Positions 17,682 through 26,020 of a stretch of DNA of 35,185 bases are shown here, one piece after another. Source of the stretch: Lysinibacillus macroides (GTDB lineage: Bacteria; Bacillota; Bacilli; Bacillales_A; Planococcaceae); contig NZ_LGCI01000009.1 of assembly GCF_001281525.1 (NCBI RefSeq), forward strand, positions 17,917 through 53,101, given 5' to 3'. The notes under the pieces are model-generated. The model did no database searches, was not told the origin of the DNA, and saw nothing but the letters and a program-made list of their open reading frames with translations. Positions within the stretch are counted from its first letter, which is position 1. Each line of letters begins with the position of its first letter. Both the position numbers and the translations under genes were made by a program.

Positions 17682-18089
17682 TTACCATAAACGCCCTGAC
17701 AGCATGGTTAATTTAATAAATGTAAAGATATCCTCTTCATTTATAGTGAGGGGCTCATCTAATGTTGTGAGTTCGAGATCATCATGTAACACTTTATAAA
17801 TACCATCCTTAAAGGCTAATAGAGCTTCATCAATCGCTGCTGACTCGGATTGTTTAGCATCATTATAGCGATGATGAAAGCCCACTTTTCCTTGCTTGTG
17901 TGCAACTTCAATATCTTCCTCTAATAAATAGCGTGTAAATGGTTTTTCTTCGTTAAACGATTTAACATTTTGTTTGACAATTTGCGTAATCAGTTCTCGC
18001 AATGTTTCAACAGCCTCTATATCAAAAGGCTGTAGTGCTAGTACAGGCTTCCTTTTACCAATCGACTTGACGTTTGCATATATTCGCAA
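17682..18089 (-). CDS. Small partner protein of the DUF4132 gene
   Basis: A soluble protein of about 135 aa. It starts with a beta-strand-like segment (RIYANVKSIGKRKPVLALQP) and a helix (VETLRELITQIVKQNV). It ends with FKDGIYKVLHDDLELTTLDE and FTFIKLTMLSGRLW, the end of a small conserved family I associate, from memory, with DUF4132 genes. No enzyme motif is visible. The longest frame starts at 18155, but AAAGGAG with 8-nt spacing points to a TTG start at 18089. The same strand and order, a gap of about 100 bp and no terminator between suggest co-transcription with the large gene. I infer that the two proteins act together, the small one perhaps as a regulator or cofactor of the solenoid protein. 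Confidence 0.75.
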   Translation of the reverse strand: MRIYANVKSIGKRKPVLALQPFDIEAVETLRELITQIVKQNVKSFNEEKPFTRYLLEEDIEVAHKQGKVGFHHRYNDAKQSESAAIDEALLAFKDGIYKVLHDDLELTTLDEPLTINEEDIFTFIKLTMLSGRLW

Positions 18090-18376
18090 TATTCCCACTC
18101 CTTTTTTGATTACTAAATCGTTTATGTAAAAACAGTGATACAAAACTATTCCCATAAGTTAAAAATTTTACGCTATACATTAACTATTGTTCTATTATCT
18201 ATTTTAAGGAAAAGAACATTAGTTCGCAATCGTACATTGCTACTATTGAAAAACTATAGCTATTTAACTATTAAATGGACATTTATCCTATTAATAGACG
18301 GTATAAAAATGGAGGAGGGGAGGAATAAAAATTTAAAAAAATATATGTAACTTATCGAAATGTTAGCCGTCTAACT

Positions 18377-18470
18377 CAGTAGTAGAATACAAAAGCTAAA
18401 GCAAAGCTTAGTTAGATTCACTTTTCGCAAAAAGACCAGCGCTCGTTCTTGGAGCTTCTGGTCTTTTTGT
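18377..18470 (+). ncRNA. Intergenic element copy 1, ending in a strong terminator
   Basis: Within the 950-bp gene-free stretch 18090-19038, this segment contains TTAGTTAGATTCACTTTT. A hairpin follows (AAAAGACCAG 18430-18439 with CTGGTCTTTT 18458-18467, inner GCTC/GAGC) and ends in TTTTTGTG. It closely resembles the element at 18808-18905. There is no gene upstream in this orientation for it to terminate, so it may end a small RNA. The only other open frame here (18135-18350) lacks a ribosome site and looks spurious. Confidence 0.4.
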
Positions 18471-18807
18471 GATGCCTAGTGGGAATGTACAACTATTATC
18501 TTTACATGATGAAATTGTATCATTCACAAGGCTTGAAATGACTTAGATTTTTAGGATTCTTTCAGTTGTTTCACCCTGTAATTTACCAATTTAAACAAAA
18601 CGCCCCTGATCCCGCAATCATACGTTTTCACTCAACTATAGCCACAACTTTTTTCTGGATACTATGTTGTAAGACGACATCATTATGTCTCCATCCATTA
18701 AACAGTTCCGTGATTCTATTATGTTCTATTTGATAAAGAAGAAAAATCAATTTAACATATAAAAACATGGTTTGGAAAATATTTTAACTTGTTAAGCCTC
18801 TCAACTT

Positions 18808-18905
18808 ATCGTAGTATTAAAACGAATCAAAACTAAGTAAGTTAGTAAGATTCACTTTCACAATAAAGCCAGATACTCGTCAAGGAGGAGTATCTGGTTT
18901 TTTGT
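18808..18905 (+). ncRNA. Intergenic element copy 2, ending in a strong terminator
   Basis: This contains AAGTAAGTTAGTAAGATTCA followed by CTTTCAC, then a perfect 10-bp hairpin (CCAGATACTC 18869-18878 with GAGTATCTGG 18888-18897) and six T. The order of parts and the sequence before the hairpin match copy 1, while the hairpin arms differ. It is a candidate paralogous small RNA or orphan terminator. No coding potential is seen. Confidence 0.4.
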
Positions 18906-19038
18906 AGTGGTAAAAACTATTTTTATTCTCCAAGAGTTTCTTTATATGTGAAAGGAATTTTTCCGCTTACTTTACCACTAAGCAAAAACCCTACCAAGTC
19001 AATTGTTTTGCGCTATAATGTAGGACGAGGTGAAGAAA

Positions 19039-19464
19039 ATGTTTGTAAGTGAGAAACAGATTGAAGTGCGTTATGCAGAAACAGACCAGATGGGCGTGGT
19101 CTACCATGCAAATTACATTATCTGGATGGAAATTGGGCGTACACAGCTTGTCAGTGATGCGGGCTTTGAGTATGCAGCCTTGGAAAAGGATGGCTATGTA
19201 TCGCCAGTAATGGATTTATCGATTTCTTATAAGGCAGCGATGCACTATGGACAGGTGGCAACAGTACGTACATGGGTTCTAAAGCATGATCGTTTACGAA
19301 CTACGTATGGCTATGAAATTTTACATGAAGACGGCACGGTAGCAGCCACAGCTCAATCCGTACATATTCTTGCGCATAAGGATACATTGCGACCGGTATC
19401 TTTAAGTAAGATTGACCCTGCTTGGGATGCCAAATATAAAGAAATTGCCGTTGAGGCAAAATAG
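19039..19464 (+). CDS. Acyl-CoA thioesterase of the 4HBT (hot-dog) family
   Basis: This 141-aa protein shows RYAETDQMGVVYHANYIIWM, the YbgC/4HBT active-site strand and helix, with the conserved Asp in TDQMG and the segment EIGRTQL. DGYVSPVMDLSISYKAAMHY follows. Family members hydrolyse acyl-CoA thioesters; chain length is not decided by sequence. B. subtilis YneP has this form. The frame opens at a GTG at 19030, but GAGGTG placed 6 nt before the ATG at 19039 is the better signal. The DUF423 gene begins 11 bp later, so the two form an operon, closed by a terminator at 19863. Confidence 0.88.
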   Translation: MFVSEKQIEVRYAETDQMGVVYHANYIIWMEIGRTQLVSDAGFEYAALEKDGYVSPVMDLSISYKAAMHYGQVATVRTWVLKHDRLRTTYGYEILHEDGTVAATAQSVHILAHKDTLRPVSLSKIDPAWDAKYKEIAVEAK

Positions 19465-19475
19465 GAGAACAATAG

Positions 19476-19850
19476 ATGGAAATGTTTTTAGCTTTAGGCG
19501 CTATTTTGGCGGGTCTTGGTGTTATTTTAGGTGCTTTTGGGGCACATGCATTGAAGGATAAGTTTGCCTCCCCGCATTATGCAGCCATTTGGGAAACGGC
19601 TGTGCAATATCAGATGTATCATGCTTTGGGGATTCTTGCGCTTGGCATTCTATCCAATGATGCATTTTTAGGAAGCTCTAGTCTACTTTCTTGGGCAGTC
19701 TACTTGATGTTTACAGGGATTGTATTCTTCTCTGGTAGCTTATATGTGCTGGCCCTGACAGGTGTGAAAAAGCTAGGTGCGATTACCCCAATCGGTGGAA
19801 TGTTATTTATTATTGCGTGGGTGCTTGTTATAATAGCCGCCTTCTCATAA
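19476..19850 (+). CDS. DUF423-family small membrane protein
   Basis: A 124-aa protein with four membrane helices. LGAILAGLGVILGAFGAHAL at the start and VQYQMYHALGILALG in the middle are the DUF423 signature (like YwdK of B. subtilis and YgdD of E. coli). FFSGSLYVLALTG and ITPIGGMLFIIAW complete the pattern. Function is unknown. AGGAGA precedes the ATG, and it is the second gene of a two-gene operon with the thioesterase. Confidence 0.9.
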   Translation: MEMFLALGAILAGLGVILGAFGAHALKDKFASPHYAAIWETAVQYQMYHALGILALGILSNDAFLGSSSLLSWAVYLMFTGIVFFSGSLYVLALTGVKKLGAITPIGGMLFIIAWVLVIIAAFS

Positions 19851-19862
19851 GAAAGAGAATGT

Positions 19863-19911
19863 AACGAGACAGTTCTGAGGATCGATATCATTGGAGCTTC
19901 TCGTTTTTTAG
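19863..19911 (+). terminator. Terminator of the thioesterase-DUF423 operon
   Basis: AACGAGA (19863-19869) pairs with TCTCGTT (19899-19905) around a 29-nt loop, then TTTTTAG. The loop is long but the T-run is good. Confidence 0.65.
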
Positions 19912-20013
19912 TTTAGATAAAGAATAATGAAACAATTTGTCTGATTTTGCGTATTACATAGTATTGATAGATGATAAAATATGCTAAACAGCAATGTGAA
20001 GGTGGGAATATTT

Positions 20014-21345
20014 ATGGGTTTATTAAAAGCAGGCGTTGGTGCATTAACAGGCGTTTTAGAGGATCAATGGCGGGAGTATTTTTATGGTGAGGCATTGTCC
20101 GCAGATGTTCTGGTGACAAAGGGTGTTAAACGTACTTCTAAACGAGGTGCCAATAAAGGGAATGACAATATTATTAGCAATGGCTCGATAATTGCCATCA
20201 ATGAAGGGCAATGTATGTTGATTGTTGAACAGGGGAAAGTCGTAGAGTTTTCTTCGGAAGCTGGAGAATATGTCTATGATACATCAACAGAGCCTTCGAT
20301 TATGTATGGCTCAGACTTGTCAGATAGTATTAAGGAAACATTTAAGCAAATAGGTAAACGTTTTACATTTGGAGGAGAGCCTGCGAAAGATCAACGAGTT
20401 TATTATTTTAATAAAAAAGAAATTGTTGGGAATAAGTATGGTACCCCTGCGCCGATTCCATTCCGTGTGATTGATCGTAATATTGGCTTAGATATCGACA
20501 TTGCCATTCGTTGCCATGGTGAATATTCTTATAAAATTATTGATCCATTATTATTCTATACAAATGTATGTGGCAATGTGGAGCGTGAATTTACAAGAGA
20601 TGCCATTGATAGCCAGTTAAAATCAGAATTAATGACAGCGTTACAGCCAGCCTTTGCACAAATTTCAGCAAGTGGCGTTCGTTATAGTGAAATACCTGCG
20701 CATACGGTTGCATTAGCAGATGCACTCAATAAGGTCTTATCAGAAAAATGGCTTGCTACACGTGGCTTAGCTGTTGTGTCATTTGGGATTAGCACCCTGA
20801 AAGCCTCTGAAGAAGATGAGGCGATGATTAAGCAATTACAACGCAATGCGGTAATGCGTGATCCAGGAATGGCGGCTGCACATTTAACAGGCGCTCAGGC
20901 TGAGGCGATGATTGCAGCTGCTAACAATGATGGTGGGGCGATGGCAGGATTTATGGGCATGAATATGGCTACACAAGCTGGGGGAGTCAATGCTGGCCAG
21001 CTTTATCAAATGAATGAGCAAAATAAGCAGGCACAAATGGCGCAGGCTGCTATGCAGGAGCAAACAGCAAAAGCATCAGCTACATGGACATGTACTTGTG
21101 GTCACCAAAACAGTGGAAAATTCTGTTCAAACTGTGGTGTGGCAAAACCAGCTGAAGAGGGCTGGACATGTACGTGTGGTACGGTGAATAAGGGCAAATT
21201 CTGTAGTGAATGTGGCGCGAAAAAGCCCCCTGAAGCCTTGCTCTATGCATGTGACAAATGCGGCTGGTCACCTGAGGACCCAACAAATCCACCAAAATTC
21301 TGTCCTGAATGTGGCGATATTTTTGATGAACGAGATGCGAAATAA
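20014..21345 (+). CDS. SPFH-domain protein with C-terminal zinc ribbons (YdjI-like)
   Basis: The 443-aa protein has a band-7/SPFH core at about 40-290 (IAINEGQCMLIVEQGKVVEF, then YYFNKKEIVGNKYGTPAPIP, then DSQLKSELMTALQPAFAQIS), followed by an Ala/Met/Gln-rich stretch. Three zinc ribbons close it: CTCGHQNSGKFCSNCG, CTCGTVNKGKFCSECG and CDKCGW with CPECG. This matches YdjI of B. subtilis, which with the membrane protein YdjG helps recruit the phage-shock protein PspA to the membrane. The zinc-ribbon membrane gene follows 14 bp later, but no pspA is here. An upstream in-frame ATG exists at 19981; AAGGTGG placed 7 nt before 20014 decides for the latter. Confidence 0.82.
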   Translation: MGLLKAGVGALTGVLEDQWREYFYGEALSADVLVTKGVKRTSKRGANKGNDNIISNGSIIAINEGQCMLIVEQGKVVEFSSEAGEYVYDTSTEPSIMYGSDLSDSIKETFKQIGKRFTFGGEPAKDQRVYYFNKKEIVGNKYGTPAPIPFRVIDRNIGLDIDIAIRCHGEYSYKIIDPLLFYTNVCGNVEREFTRDAIDSQLKSELMTALQPAFAQISASGVRYSEIPAHTVALADALNKVLSEKWLATRGLAVVSFGISTLKASEEDEAMIKQLQRNAVMRDPGMAAAHLTGAQAEAMIAAANNDGGAMAGFMGMNMATQAGGVNAGQLYQMNEQNKQAQMAQAAMQEQTAKASATWTCTCGHQNSGKFCSNCGVAKPAEEGWTCTCGTVNKGKFCSECGAKKPPEALLYACDKCGWSPEDPTNPPKFCPECGDIFDERDAK

Positions 21346-21359
21346 GGAGATGATGGTGC

Positions 21360-22463
21360 ATGTCAACACAAGAAGTTGAAAATGTGACCCAAGCTAAGCT
21401 TGATTTTGACGCTGAATGTCCGTCATGTAGTGCATCAATCGCGTTTAATCCTGCAACTGGAAAATTAACTTGTCCATATTGTGGCTTTGAGTCTGAAATT
21501 GCTACGCCTGAGCAGGAGGAAGAAAAAGTTGCCCAGGAAATGGATTTTGCGAAGGCAGAGGAACGTGGTAATTACAATTGGGGTGTAGCGAAAAAAACGG
21601 TGATTTGTAAAGCTTGTGCAGCAGAAACAATATACGATGCATTGCAGGTTGCCGATAGCTGCCCTTATTGTGGCTCCAATCAAGTCATGGAGGCTAGTGC
21701 AGAAAATACATTAGCACCAAATGGTGTATGTGCTTTTGAGGTTACCGATAAGCAGGCAGGAGAAAACTTTCACCAATGGATTAAAGGGAAGTGGTTTACA
21801 CCAAAAGCTGCGAAAATAAGTGCTAAGCCGGATGCATTTAAAGGCGTGTACCTGCCTTATTGGACATTTGACTCAAAAACAAGCTCCAGATACTCCGCAA
21901 GATATGGGCGACATCGCACAGTGACAGATAAAGAAGGAAAAACACGTACAGAAACGGATTGGTATTCAACAAGTGGCTTTTATCAGGAATTTATTGATGA
22001 TCATTTAGTGAGTGCGACCACTCGCTATGATCGTGCGATGATGCGGAAAATTGAACCGTTCCATTTATTAAATAATAAAGCTTATAAACCAGAATATGTA
22101 GCTGGATTTTTATCAGAGCGCTACAGTGTGGGCCTACAGGATGGCTGGAATCAAGCGCAGGGTGAAATTCATGACCACCTTCATGCACAGATTACCGCTA
22201 AAATTCGCTGGGAGCACAATGCAGATGTAGTAGCAAATTTACGCTTTTCCACAAATCATGATGATATTACCTATAAATATTTAATGTTACCGATTTGGCT
22301 ATCATCATTTCGCTATAAGGAAAAAATTTATCGCTTTATGGTCAATGGGCAAACAGGCCAAGTTGGAGGAGATGCTCCTATTTCGCCGCTCCGTGTAACA
22401 ATCGCTGTTATTTTATCATTACTGGTTATCGCGGTTATATGGTATTTTTTTATAGCTGAATAA
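21360..22463 (+). CDS. Zinc-ribbon membrane protein (YdjG-like)
   Basis: The 367-aa protein opens with two zinc ribbons (CPSC with CPYC at about 20-40, and CKAC with CPYC at about 80-105). A long soluble domain follows (GVYLPYWTFDSKTSSRYSAR, then YLMLPIWLSSFRYKEKIYRF), and a single membrane helix lies near the C-terminus (VTIAVILSLLVIAVIWYFF). Such proteins are often mislabelled as primosomal or helicase-like because of the ribbons; no helicase motif is present. It overlaps functionally with its SPFH neighbour: together they look like the membrane platform of a stress system. AAGGAG lies 10 nt before the ATG. A perfect terminator follows, so the operon has two genes. Confidence 0.8.
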   Translation: MSTQEVENVTQAKLDFDAECPSCSASIAFNPATGKLTCPYCGFESEIATPEQEEEKVAQEMDFAKAEERGNYNWGVAKKTVICKACAAETIYDALQVADSCPYCGSNQVMEASAENTLAPNGVCAFEVTDKQAGENFHQWIKGKWFTPKAAKISAKPDAFKGVYLPYWTFDSKTSSRYSARYGRHRTVTDKEGKTRTETDWYSTSGFYQEFIDDHLVSATTRYDRAMMRKIEPFHLLNNKAYKPEYVAGFLSERYSVGLQDGWNQAQGEIHDHLHAQITAKIRWEHNADVVANLRFSTNHDDITYKYLMLPIWLSSFRYKEKIYRFMVNGQTGQVGGDAPISPLRVTIAVILSLLVIAVIWYFFIAE

Positions 22464-22469
22464 TAGTAG

Positions 22470-22506
22470 GCAGTATTCCAATATCTTGTTGGAATACTGC
22501 TTTTTT
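22470..22506 (+). terminator. Terminator of the SPFH/zinc-ribbon operon
   Basis: GCAGTATTCCAA (22470-22481) pairs perfectly with TTGGAATACTGC (22489-22500) around a 7-nt loop, followed by six T. Confidence 0.92.
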
Positions 22507-22786
22507 AATGGAAAAGGACTCTTTATCCTAGCTATTGATAAGACGCATGGCATAAATTATAGTAATAAAGAAAATATGCATACAGCCTTCAGTAAAAACA
22601 TACAGTGACTAGATCGTGCAAAAACAAATGAATAAACAATGATGATGAAACAAAATTTCCATAAATGACGGTCGGTGAAGTTGCGATTTTATGTTAAACG
22701 ACTTATGATACAGTCAAAGAGCTTTTTAGGATATGGATTTTTGAATAACAGACACGAAAGTTATTCATAATGGAGGTTTCGATGAT

Positions 22787-23992
22787 ATGGATGCAATTGA
22801 AGTGTTAACAAATTTAGATCAAATACATGGGTATTATCAACCGATATTTAGTGCAGATGCACATACGGTGATTGCCTACGAAATTTCCGGACATTTACAA
22901 ATTGAAGGGCAACAAATAAATTTAAAGGATTTTGTGAATAATGAAGATATTCCAGAAGAATATCGAATCGATATGGAGCATAAAATCTTGCATGCCGCAC
23001 TAGCCAATATTGATGAAATTGGATCCGATATTGATATTTATATTCCGAGCAATCCCAATCTATTAATGCAAGATTTTGGTGAAAGTCAGTTTAATATTAT
23101 CCAGCAATATATAGGGGAAGAAGATTTACATCGTGTTGTTTTGGTTGTATCAGAGCACCGTTTTTTAGGAGACATTCATCAATTACATCATGCGTTACGT
23201 TATTTTACGACGTTTGGCGTGAAAATTGCTATTCAGGAAGTGGGAGCGGAAAGTCATTTAGAGCACATTGCTCTATTGGCTCCTCATATTTTAAAGGTTA
23301 ATACACGTGACTTAAATTACAATTCTTGGTCGGCTCAATCGGATATGATTTCTGCAATCGGCAGCCTTGCTTATAAAATTGGGGCGAATTTATTATTTGA
23401 AGATATTGAAACGGTGTATCAGCTACAGTTTGCTTGGAAAAATGGAGGACGATTCTATCAAGGGCCATACCTCGCCAATCCAGCGACATCCTTTGTGGAT
23501 AAAAATATATTAAAGGAACGCTTTAAAAAAGAATGCCAGCAATTTATTACCTCTGAAAAGAAAATGCTAGAGGCACAATACTTTCAATTGAAACAATTAC
23601 GAGAGGAGCTAGAGGCGATCGTTCAACGTGTGAAGCCTACAAGTGATAATATTTCACACCTAGAGCATTTAGCTGAATTATTAGATAGCTATTCCTTCCG
23701 TCTCTATATTTGTAATGAGGATGGATTCCAGCTAACGCCTAATATTGTGCGAATCAACGGAAATTGGGAACTACAGCCACAGGCCATCAATAAAAACTGG
23801 AGCTGGCGTCCTTATTTCCTGCAAACGATTATAAAAATGCGTAACGATCAAAGTGGGGAAGTCTCTGAATTATATCGTGATATTGAGACAGGAGAAATTA
23901 CACGAACATTTTCCATTGCGATCAATGCGCATGAATATTTATTTGTGGACCTTTCCTATGATTATCTGTATGAGCACAGTATTTTTAGATAA
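22787..23992 (+). CDS. YkuI-like EAL-domain protein, catalytically degenerate
   Basis: The 401-aa product has the YkuI layout: an EAL domain (about 1-245), a helical linker (FITSEKKMLEAQYFQLKQLR), and a PAS-like C-terminal domain (SFRLYICNEDG, then NWSWRPYFLQTI, then YLFVDLSYDYLYE). EAL domains break c-di-GMP with a metal-binding set that is largely missing here. The EAL motif reads E32-I-S-G-H and ELTE reads V120-V-S-E123. DDFG reads Q150-E-V-G and KID reads K170-V-N172, while E205/E208 and QG remain. I expect no phosphodiesterase activity; ligand binding or a signalling role is possible. GGAGG lies 10 nt before the ATG. It is monocistronic, and the prophage begins right after it. Confidence 0.88.
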   Translation: MDAIEVLTNLDQIHGYYQPIFSADAHTVIAYEISGHLQIEGQQINLKDFVNNEDIPEEYRIDMEHKILHAALANIDEIGSDIDIYIPSNPNLLMQDFGESQFNIIQQYIGEEDLHRVVLVVSEHRFLGDIHQLHHALRYFTTFGVKIAIQEVGAESHLEHIALLAPHILKVNTRDLNYNSWSAQSDMISAIGSLAYKIGANLLFEDIETVYQLQFAWKNGGRFYQGPYLANPATSFVDKNILKERFKKECQQFITSEKKMLEAQYFQLKQLREELEAIVQRVKPTSDNISHLEHLAELLDSYSFRLYICNEDGFQLTPNIVRINGNWELQPQAINKNWSWRPYFLQTIIKMRNDQSGEVSELYRDIETGEITRTFSIAINAHEYLFVDLSYDYLYEHSIFR

Positions 23993-24020
23993 GTAGATGA
24001 ATGCTTATATATCAAGGGTT

Positions 24021-24060
24021 GTGGGGTATAATTGAACATTGTACCCCACTTTGTACCCCA
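24021..24060. other. Candidate left prophage attachment region
   Basis: Between the chromosomal EAL gene and the integrase, GTGGGGTA (24021-24028) faces TACCCCAC (24042-24049). TTGTACCCCA occurs twice in tandem (24040-24049 and 24051-24060, read as TGTACCCCA plus flanks). This is the expected site for attL because the integrase stop is 4 bp further on. The right end is outside the window, so the core cannot be proven. Confidence 0.4.
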
Positions 24061-24063
24061 AAT

Positions 24064-25224
24064 TTACTCGAACTTAATTAAAGAAGAGAGAACTTGCGTT
24101 GCTTTTAATTCTTCATCAGCAAGAGAATGCGCATATGCTCTCATCACCATTTCAGGTGTATCACCAACAATTTTAGCTACTGTAGTAACAGCAGTACCTT
24201 TGGCAATGAGTATACTCACAAATGTATGGCGAAGTATGTGTGCTGAGAATCGTTCAAATTGATGCTTCCTTCTTAAAGCATCAAACATTTTGGATATATA
24301 GTTACTACTGATAGGTTCTAAGTTAGCGGTAATAAATACATAATCTTCGTCTGTTAGTTCAGCATTGTACATTTTTTTTGATTCAAAGCACCATGTTTTA
24401 AATTTTTTAAAATGCTCTGCTAATTCCTTACTCATGTTGATAGTACGGATACTATTTAGCGTCTTAGGAGGACGAACACCGTACTCATCGCGAGTTTTAT
24501 TAATAGAAATAGTATTTTTATCAAAATCTATATCTTTCCATGTGAGTCCAGCCAATTCACCTTTACGCATCCCTGTAGTTGCCAACGTTAACAAGATTGC
24601 ATAGCGTGTGGCGTTTTCAGTTACTTTAGTAGTAACTAATACATGTTCAAGTTGTGCGGCTGTTAACGCATCTTTTTTTCGTGTGGGTTTAGCTTTACTC
24701 AAATCTAATTTGGTATAACGTCTGCGGTCTAGGACTTCTTCAGCAACCGCATCATTTAACATAGAGCCTAACGTAGAACAAACAGATTTTATTGTATTTT
24801 TACTATAGTTATTTGCAATTAAATTGTCTACAATAAGATTTTGCACCACTAGTTTAGTGATTTTATTAAGCTTTAAATGTCCAAGTTGGGGCAACACATG
24901 CCTTCTACATAACATCTCTTTATGTCTACATGTAGTGACTTCCCAACTGCCTTCTTTTAACTTCAACCATCGTTCAAACCACTGACTAAGTGTAATATTT
25001 TCATTAATCACCGTTTGCTCATTACCACTCAAAACATTCGCCTTAACAGCAATTAAAGCTTTTTCTGCATCCTGTATTGTTTTAAAACCTTGTTTTGATT
25101 TTTCTCTTCTTTTATTTGCAGTATCGTAAAATTTATAGCGATATGCAAATTTTTTCTTTTTGTCCTTATCAATATAACTATAAATATTTTCTTTTTTTGT
25201 TTTTGTCATTTTTTGTCTAGCCAT
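24064..25224 (-). CDS. int: Tyrosine-recombinase phage integrase
   Basis: The 386-aa integrase has an N-terminal AP2-like arm-binding domain (about 1-65), a core-binding SAM-like domain (about 75-165) and the catalytic domain. Catalytic residues visible are Arg220 (TTGMRKGEL), Lys254, His329 and Arg332 (HILRHTF) and the nucleophile Tyr364 (AYAH). The position usually filled by His/Trp two residues after VG is Asp355 (VGDTPEM), a variant I have seen in Firmicute phage integrases. It integrates and, with an excisionase, excises the prophage. AAAGGAG lies 6 nt before the ATG. It is the first prophage gene from the left and points toward the chromosome junction. Confidence 0.95.
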   Translation of the reverse strand: MARQKMTKTKKENIYSYIDKDKKKKFAYRYKFYDTANKRREKSKQGFKTIQDAEKALIAVKANVLSGNEQTVINENITLSQWFERWLKLKEGSWEVTTCRHKEMLCRRHVLPQLGHLKLNKITKLVVQNLIVDNLIANNYSKNTIKSVCSTLGSMLNDAVAEEVLDRRRYTKLDLSKAKPTRKKDALTAAQLEHVLVTTKVTENATRYAILLTLATTGMRKGELAGLTWKDIDFDKNTISINKTRDEYGVRPPKTLNSIRTINMSKELAEHFKKFKTWCFESKKMYNAELTDEDYVFITANLEPISSNYISKMFDALRRKHQFERFSAHILRHTFVSILIAKGTAVTTVAKIVGDTPEMVMRAYAHSLADEELKATQVLSSLIKFE

Positions 25225-25240
25225 ATCTTTTCTCCTTTAT

Positions 25241-25257
25241 AACACGGGCAGGTGTGT
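25241..25257. repeat. 17-bp repeat, copy 1
   Basis: AACACGGGCAGGTGTGT occurs here, just upstream of the integrase gene, and again unchanged and in the same direction at 30381-30397. ACAC and GTGT can pair around GGGCAG. Confidence 0.7.
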
Positions 25258-25318
25258 TGGGATACAGCGTAAGGCATCACCCCTTTCAAATAGGGAATAT
25301 ATGTTCTTTTTATGTGTA

Positions 25319-25756
25319 TTAAAATAGCCCCTTATATTTTAGTTCCACCAGTTCTATGGGAACGTTGTGTAAGGTAGCTATATCATAAATCGTTGTTTGT
25401 TCAGAGAAATTAAATAGATTTTCATCGGGAATTAAAAGGTGGGCAGCGAATAAATTTGCTTCACGCTCAATTTTGTCGATCAAAAACAAGGTATTTTTAC
25501 GCATAAATGGTGTATTTAATCTTGGGTGCAATAGCGCATGACCTAATTCATGGGCACAAACAATTCGCTTCCACTCGTCAGTGAGGTTACTATTAATGAC
25601 GATGTATTTATTACGTCTATCATATTTATAGTAACCTCGTATTTCTTCATGTAAATCATATTCAATCACTTGGATGTTTAAATAGTTTGCTAGTTTGAAT
25701 GGGCACGAAGTATTATACTTTTTTATTTGTTTTTCAATAAATGTTTTTAACCACAT
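25319..25756 (-). CDS. ImmA/IrrE-type metallopeptidase
   Basis: A 145-aa protein with the zinc site H69-E-L-G-H73 and the downstream acidic ligand in IEREANLFAAHLLIP (about E97-E99), plus the ImmA-type start with WLKTFIEKQIKKYN. Proteins of this type cleave a cognate CI-like repressor after DNA damage or a cell signal and so trigger induction. The repressor expected to be its target lies further up the same leftward arm, separated by a HEPN-like gene and a small rightward gene. Usually the two are adjacent. The ribosome site is weak (GAAGTGAT). Confidence 0.9.
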   Translation of the reverse strand: MWLKTFIEKQIKKYNTSCPFKLANYLNIQVIEYDLHEEIRGYYKYDRRNKYIVINSNLTDEWKRIVCAHELGHALLHPRLNTPFMRKNTLFLIDKIEREANLFAAHLLIPDENLFNFSEQTTIYDIATLHNVPIELVELKYKGLF

Positions 25757-25828
25757 TCAATCACTTCATTTCTTAATCATTTCGTTCTATACTTATTACC
25801 ATAAGTAAATCAGCAGGAGGCGGATACA

Positions 25829-26020
25829 ATGCTTGTTAACGGTACAGATTTCATTACAATTACTTTAAGTAAAGAAGAAGTAATTGCCATAACAGAAGAT
25901 TTACAACGTGCGCTTTGGTATTCGGAAGAAGGAAGCCCATGTGGCGATACCTCAGCATTGAGTAGAAAATTACACGCTCAGTTTGAGTTGTTGTCCAATC
26001 AATTAAAACAAATAGGATAA
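25829..26020 (+). CDS. Small prophage protein of unknown function
   Basis: The 63-aa protein has FITITLSKEEVIAITEDLQR and a C-terminal helix (LSRKLHAQFELLSNQLKQIG). A strong AGGAGGCGG lies 7 nt before the ATG, so it is very probably translated. It is the only rightward gene in the leftward lysogeny arm; it diverges from immA and its end overlaps the end of the HEPN-like gene by 18 bp. No known motif is seen. Confidence 0.65.
   Translation: MLVNGTDFITITLSKEEVIAITEDLQRALWYSEEGSPCGDTSALSRKLHAQFELLSNQLKQIG

Noticed and set aside
18135..18350. 71-codon + strand frame in the long gene-free region
   Set aside because: No ribosome site, a low-complexity Leu/Lys/Arg/Ile composition, and it starts inside the leader of the opposite gene.
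21080..21361. 93-codon minus strand frame
   Set aside because: It is antisense to the zinc-ribbon codons of the SPFH gene; the His/Cys richness is a shadow of those codons.
21360..22463. Primosomal or helicase protein
   Set aside because: Only zinc ribbons are shared; there is no Walker motif and a C-terminal membrane helix is present.
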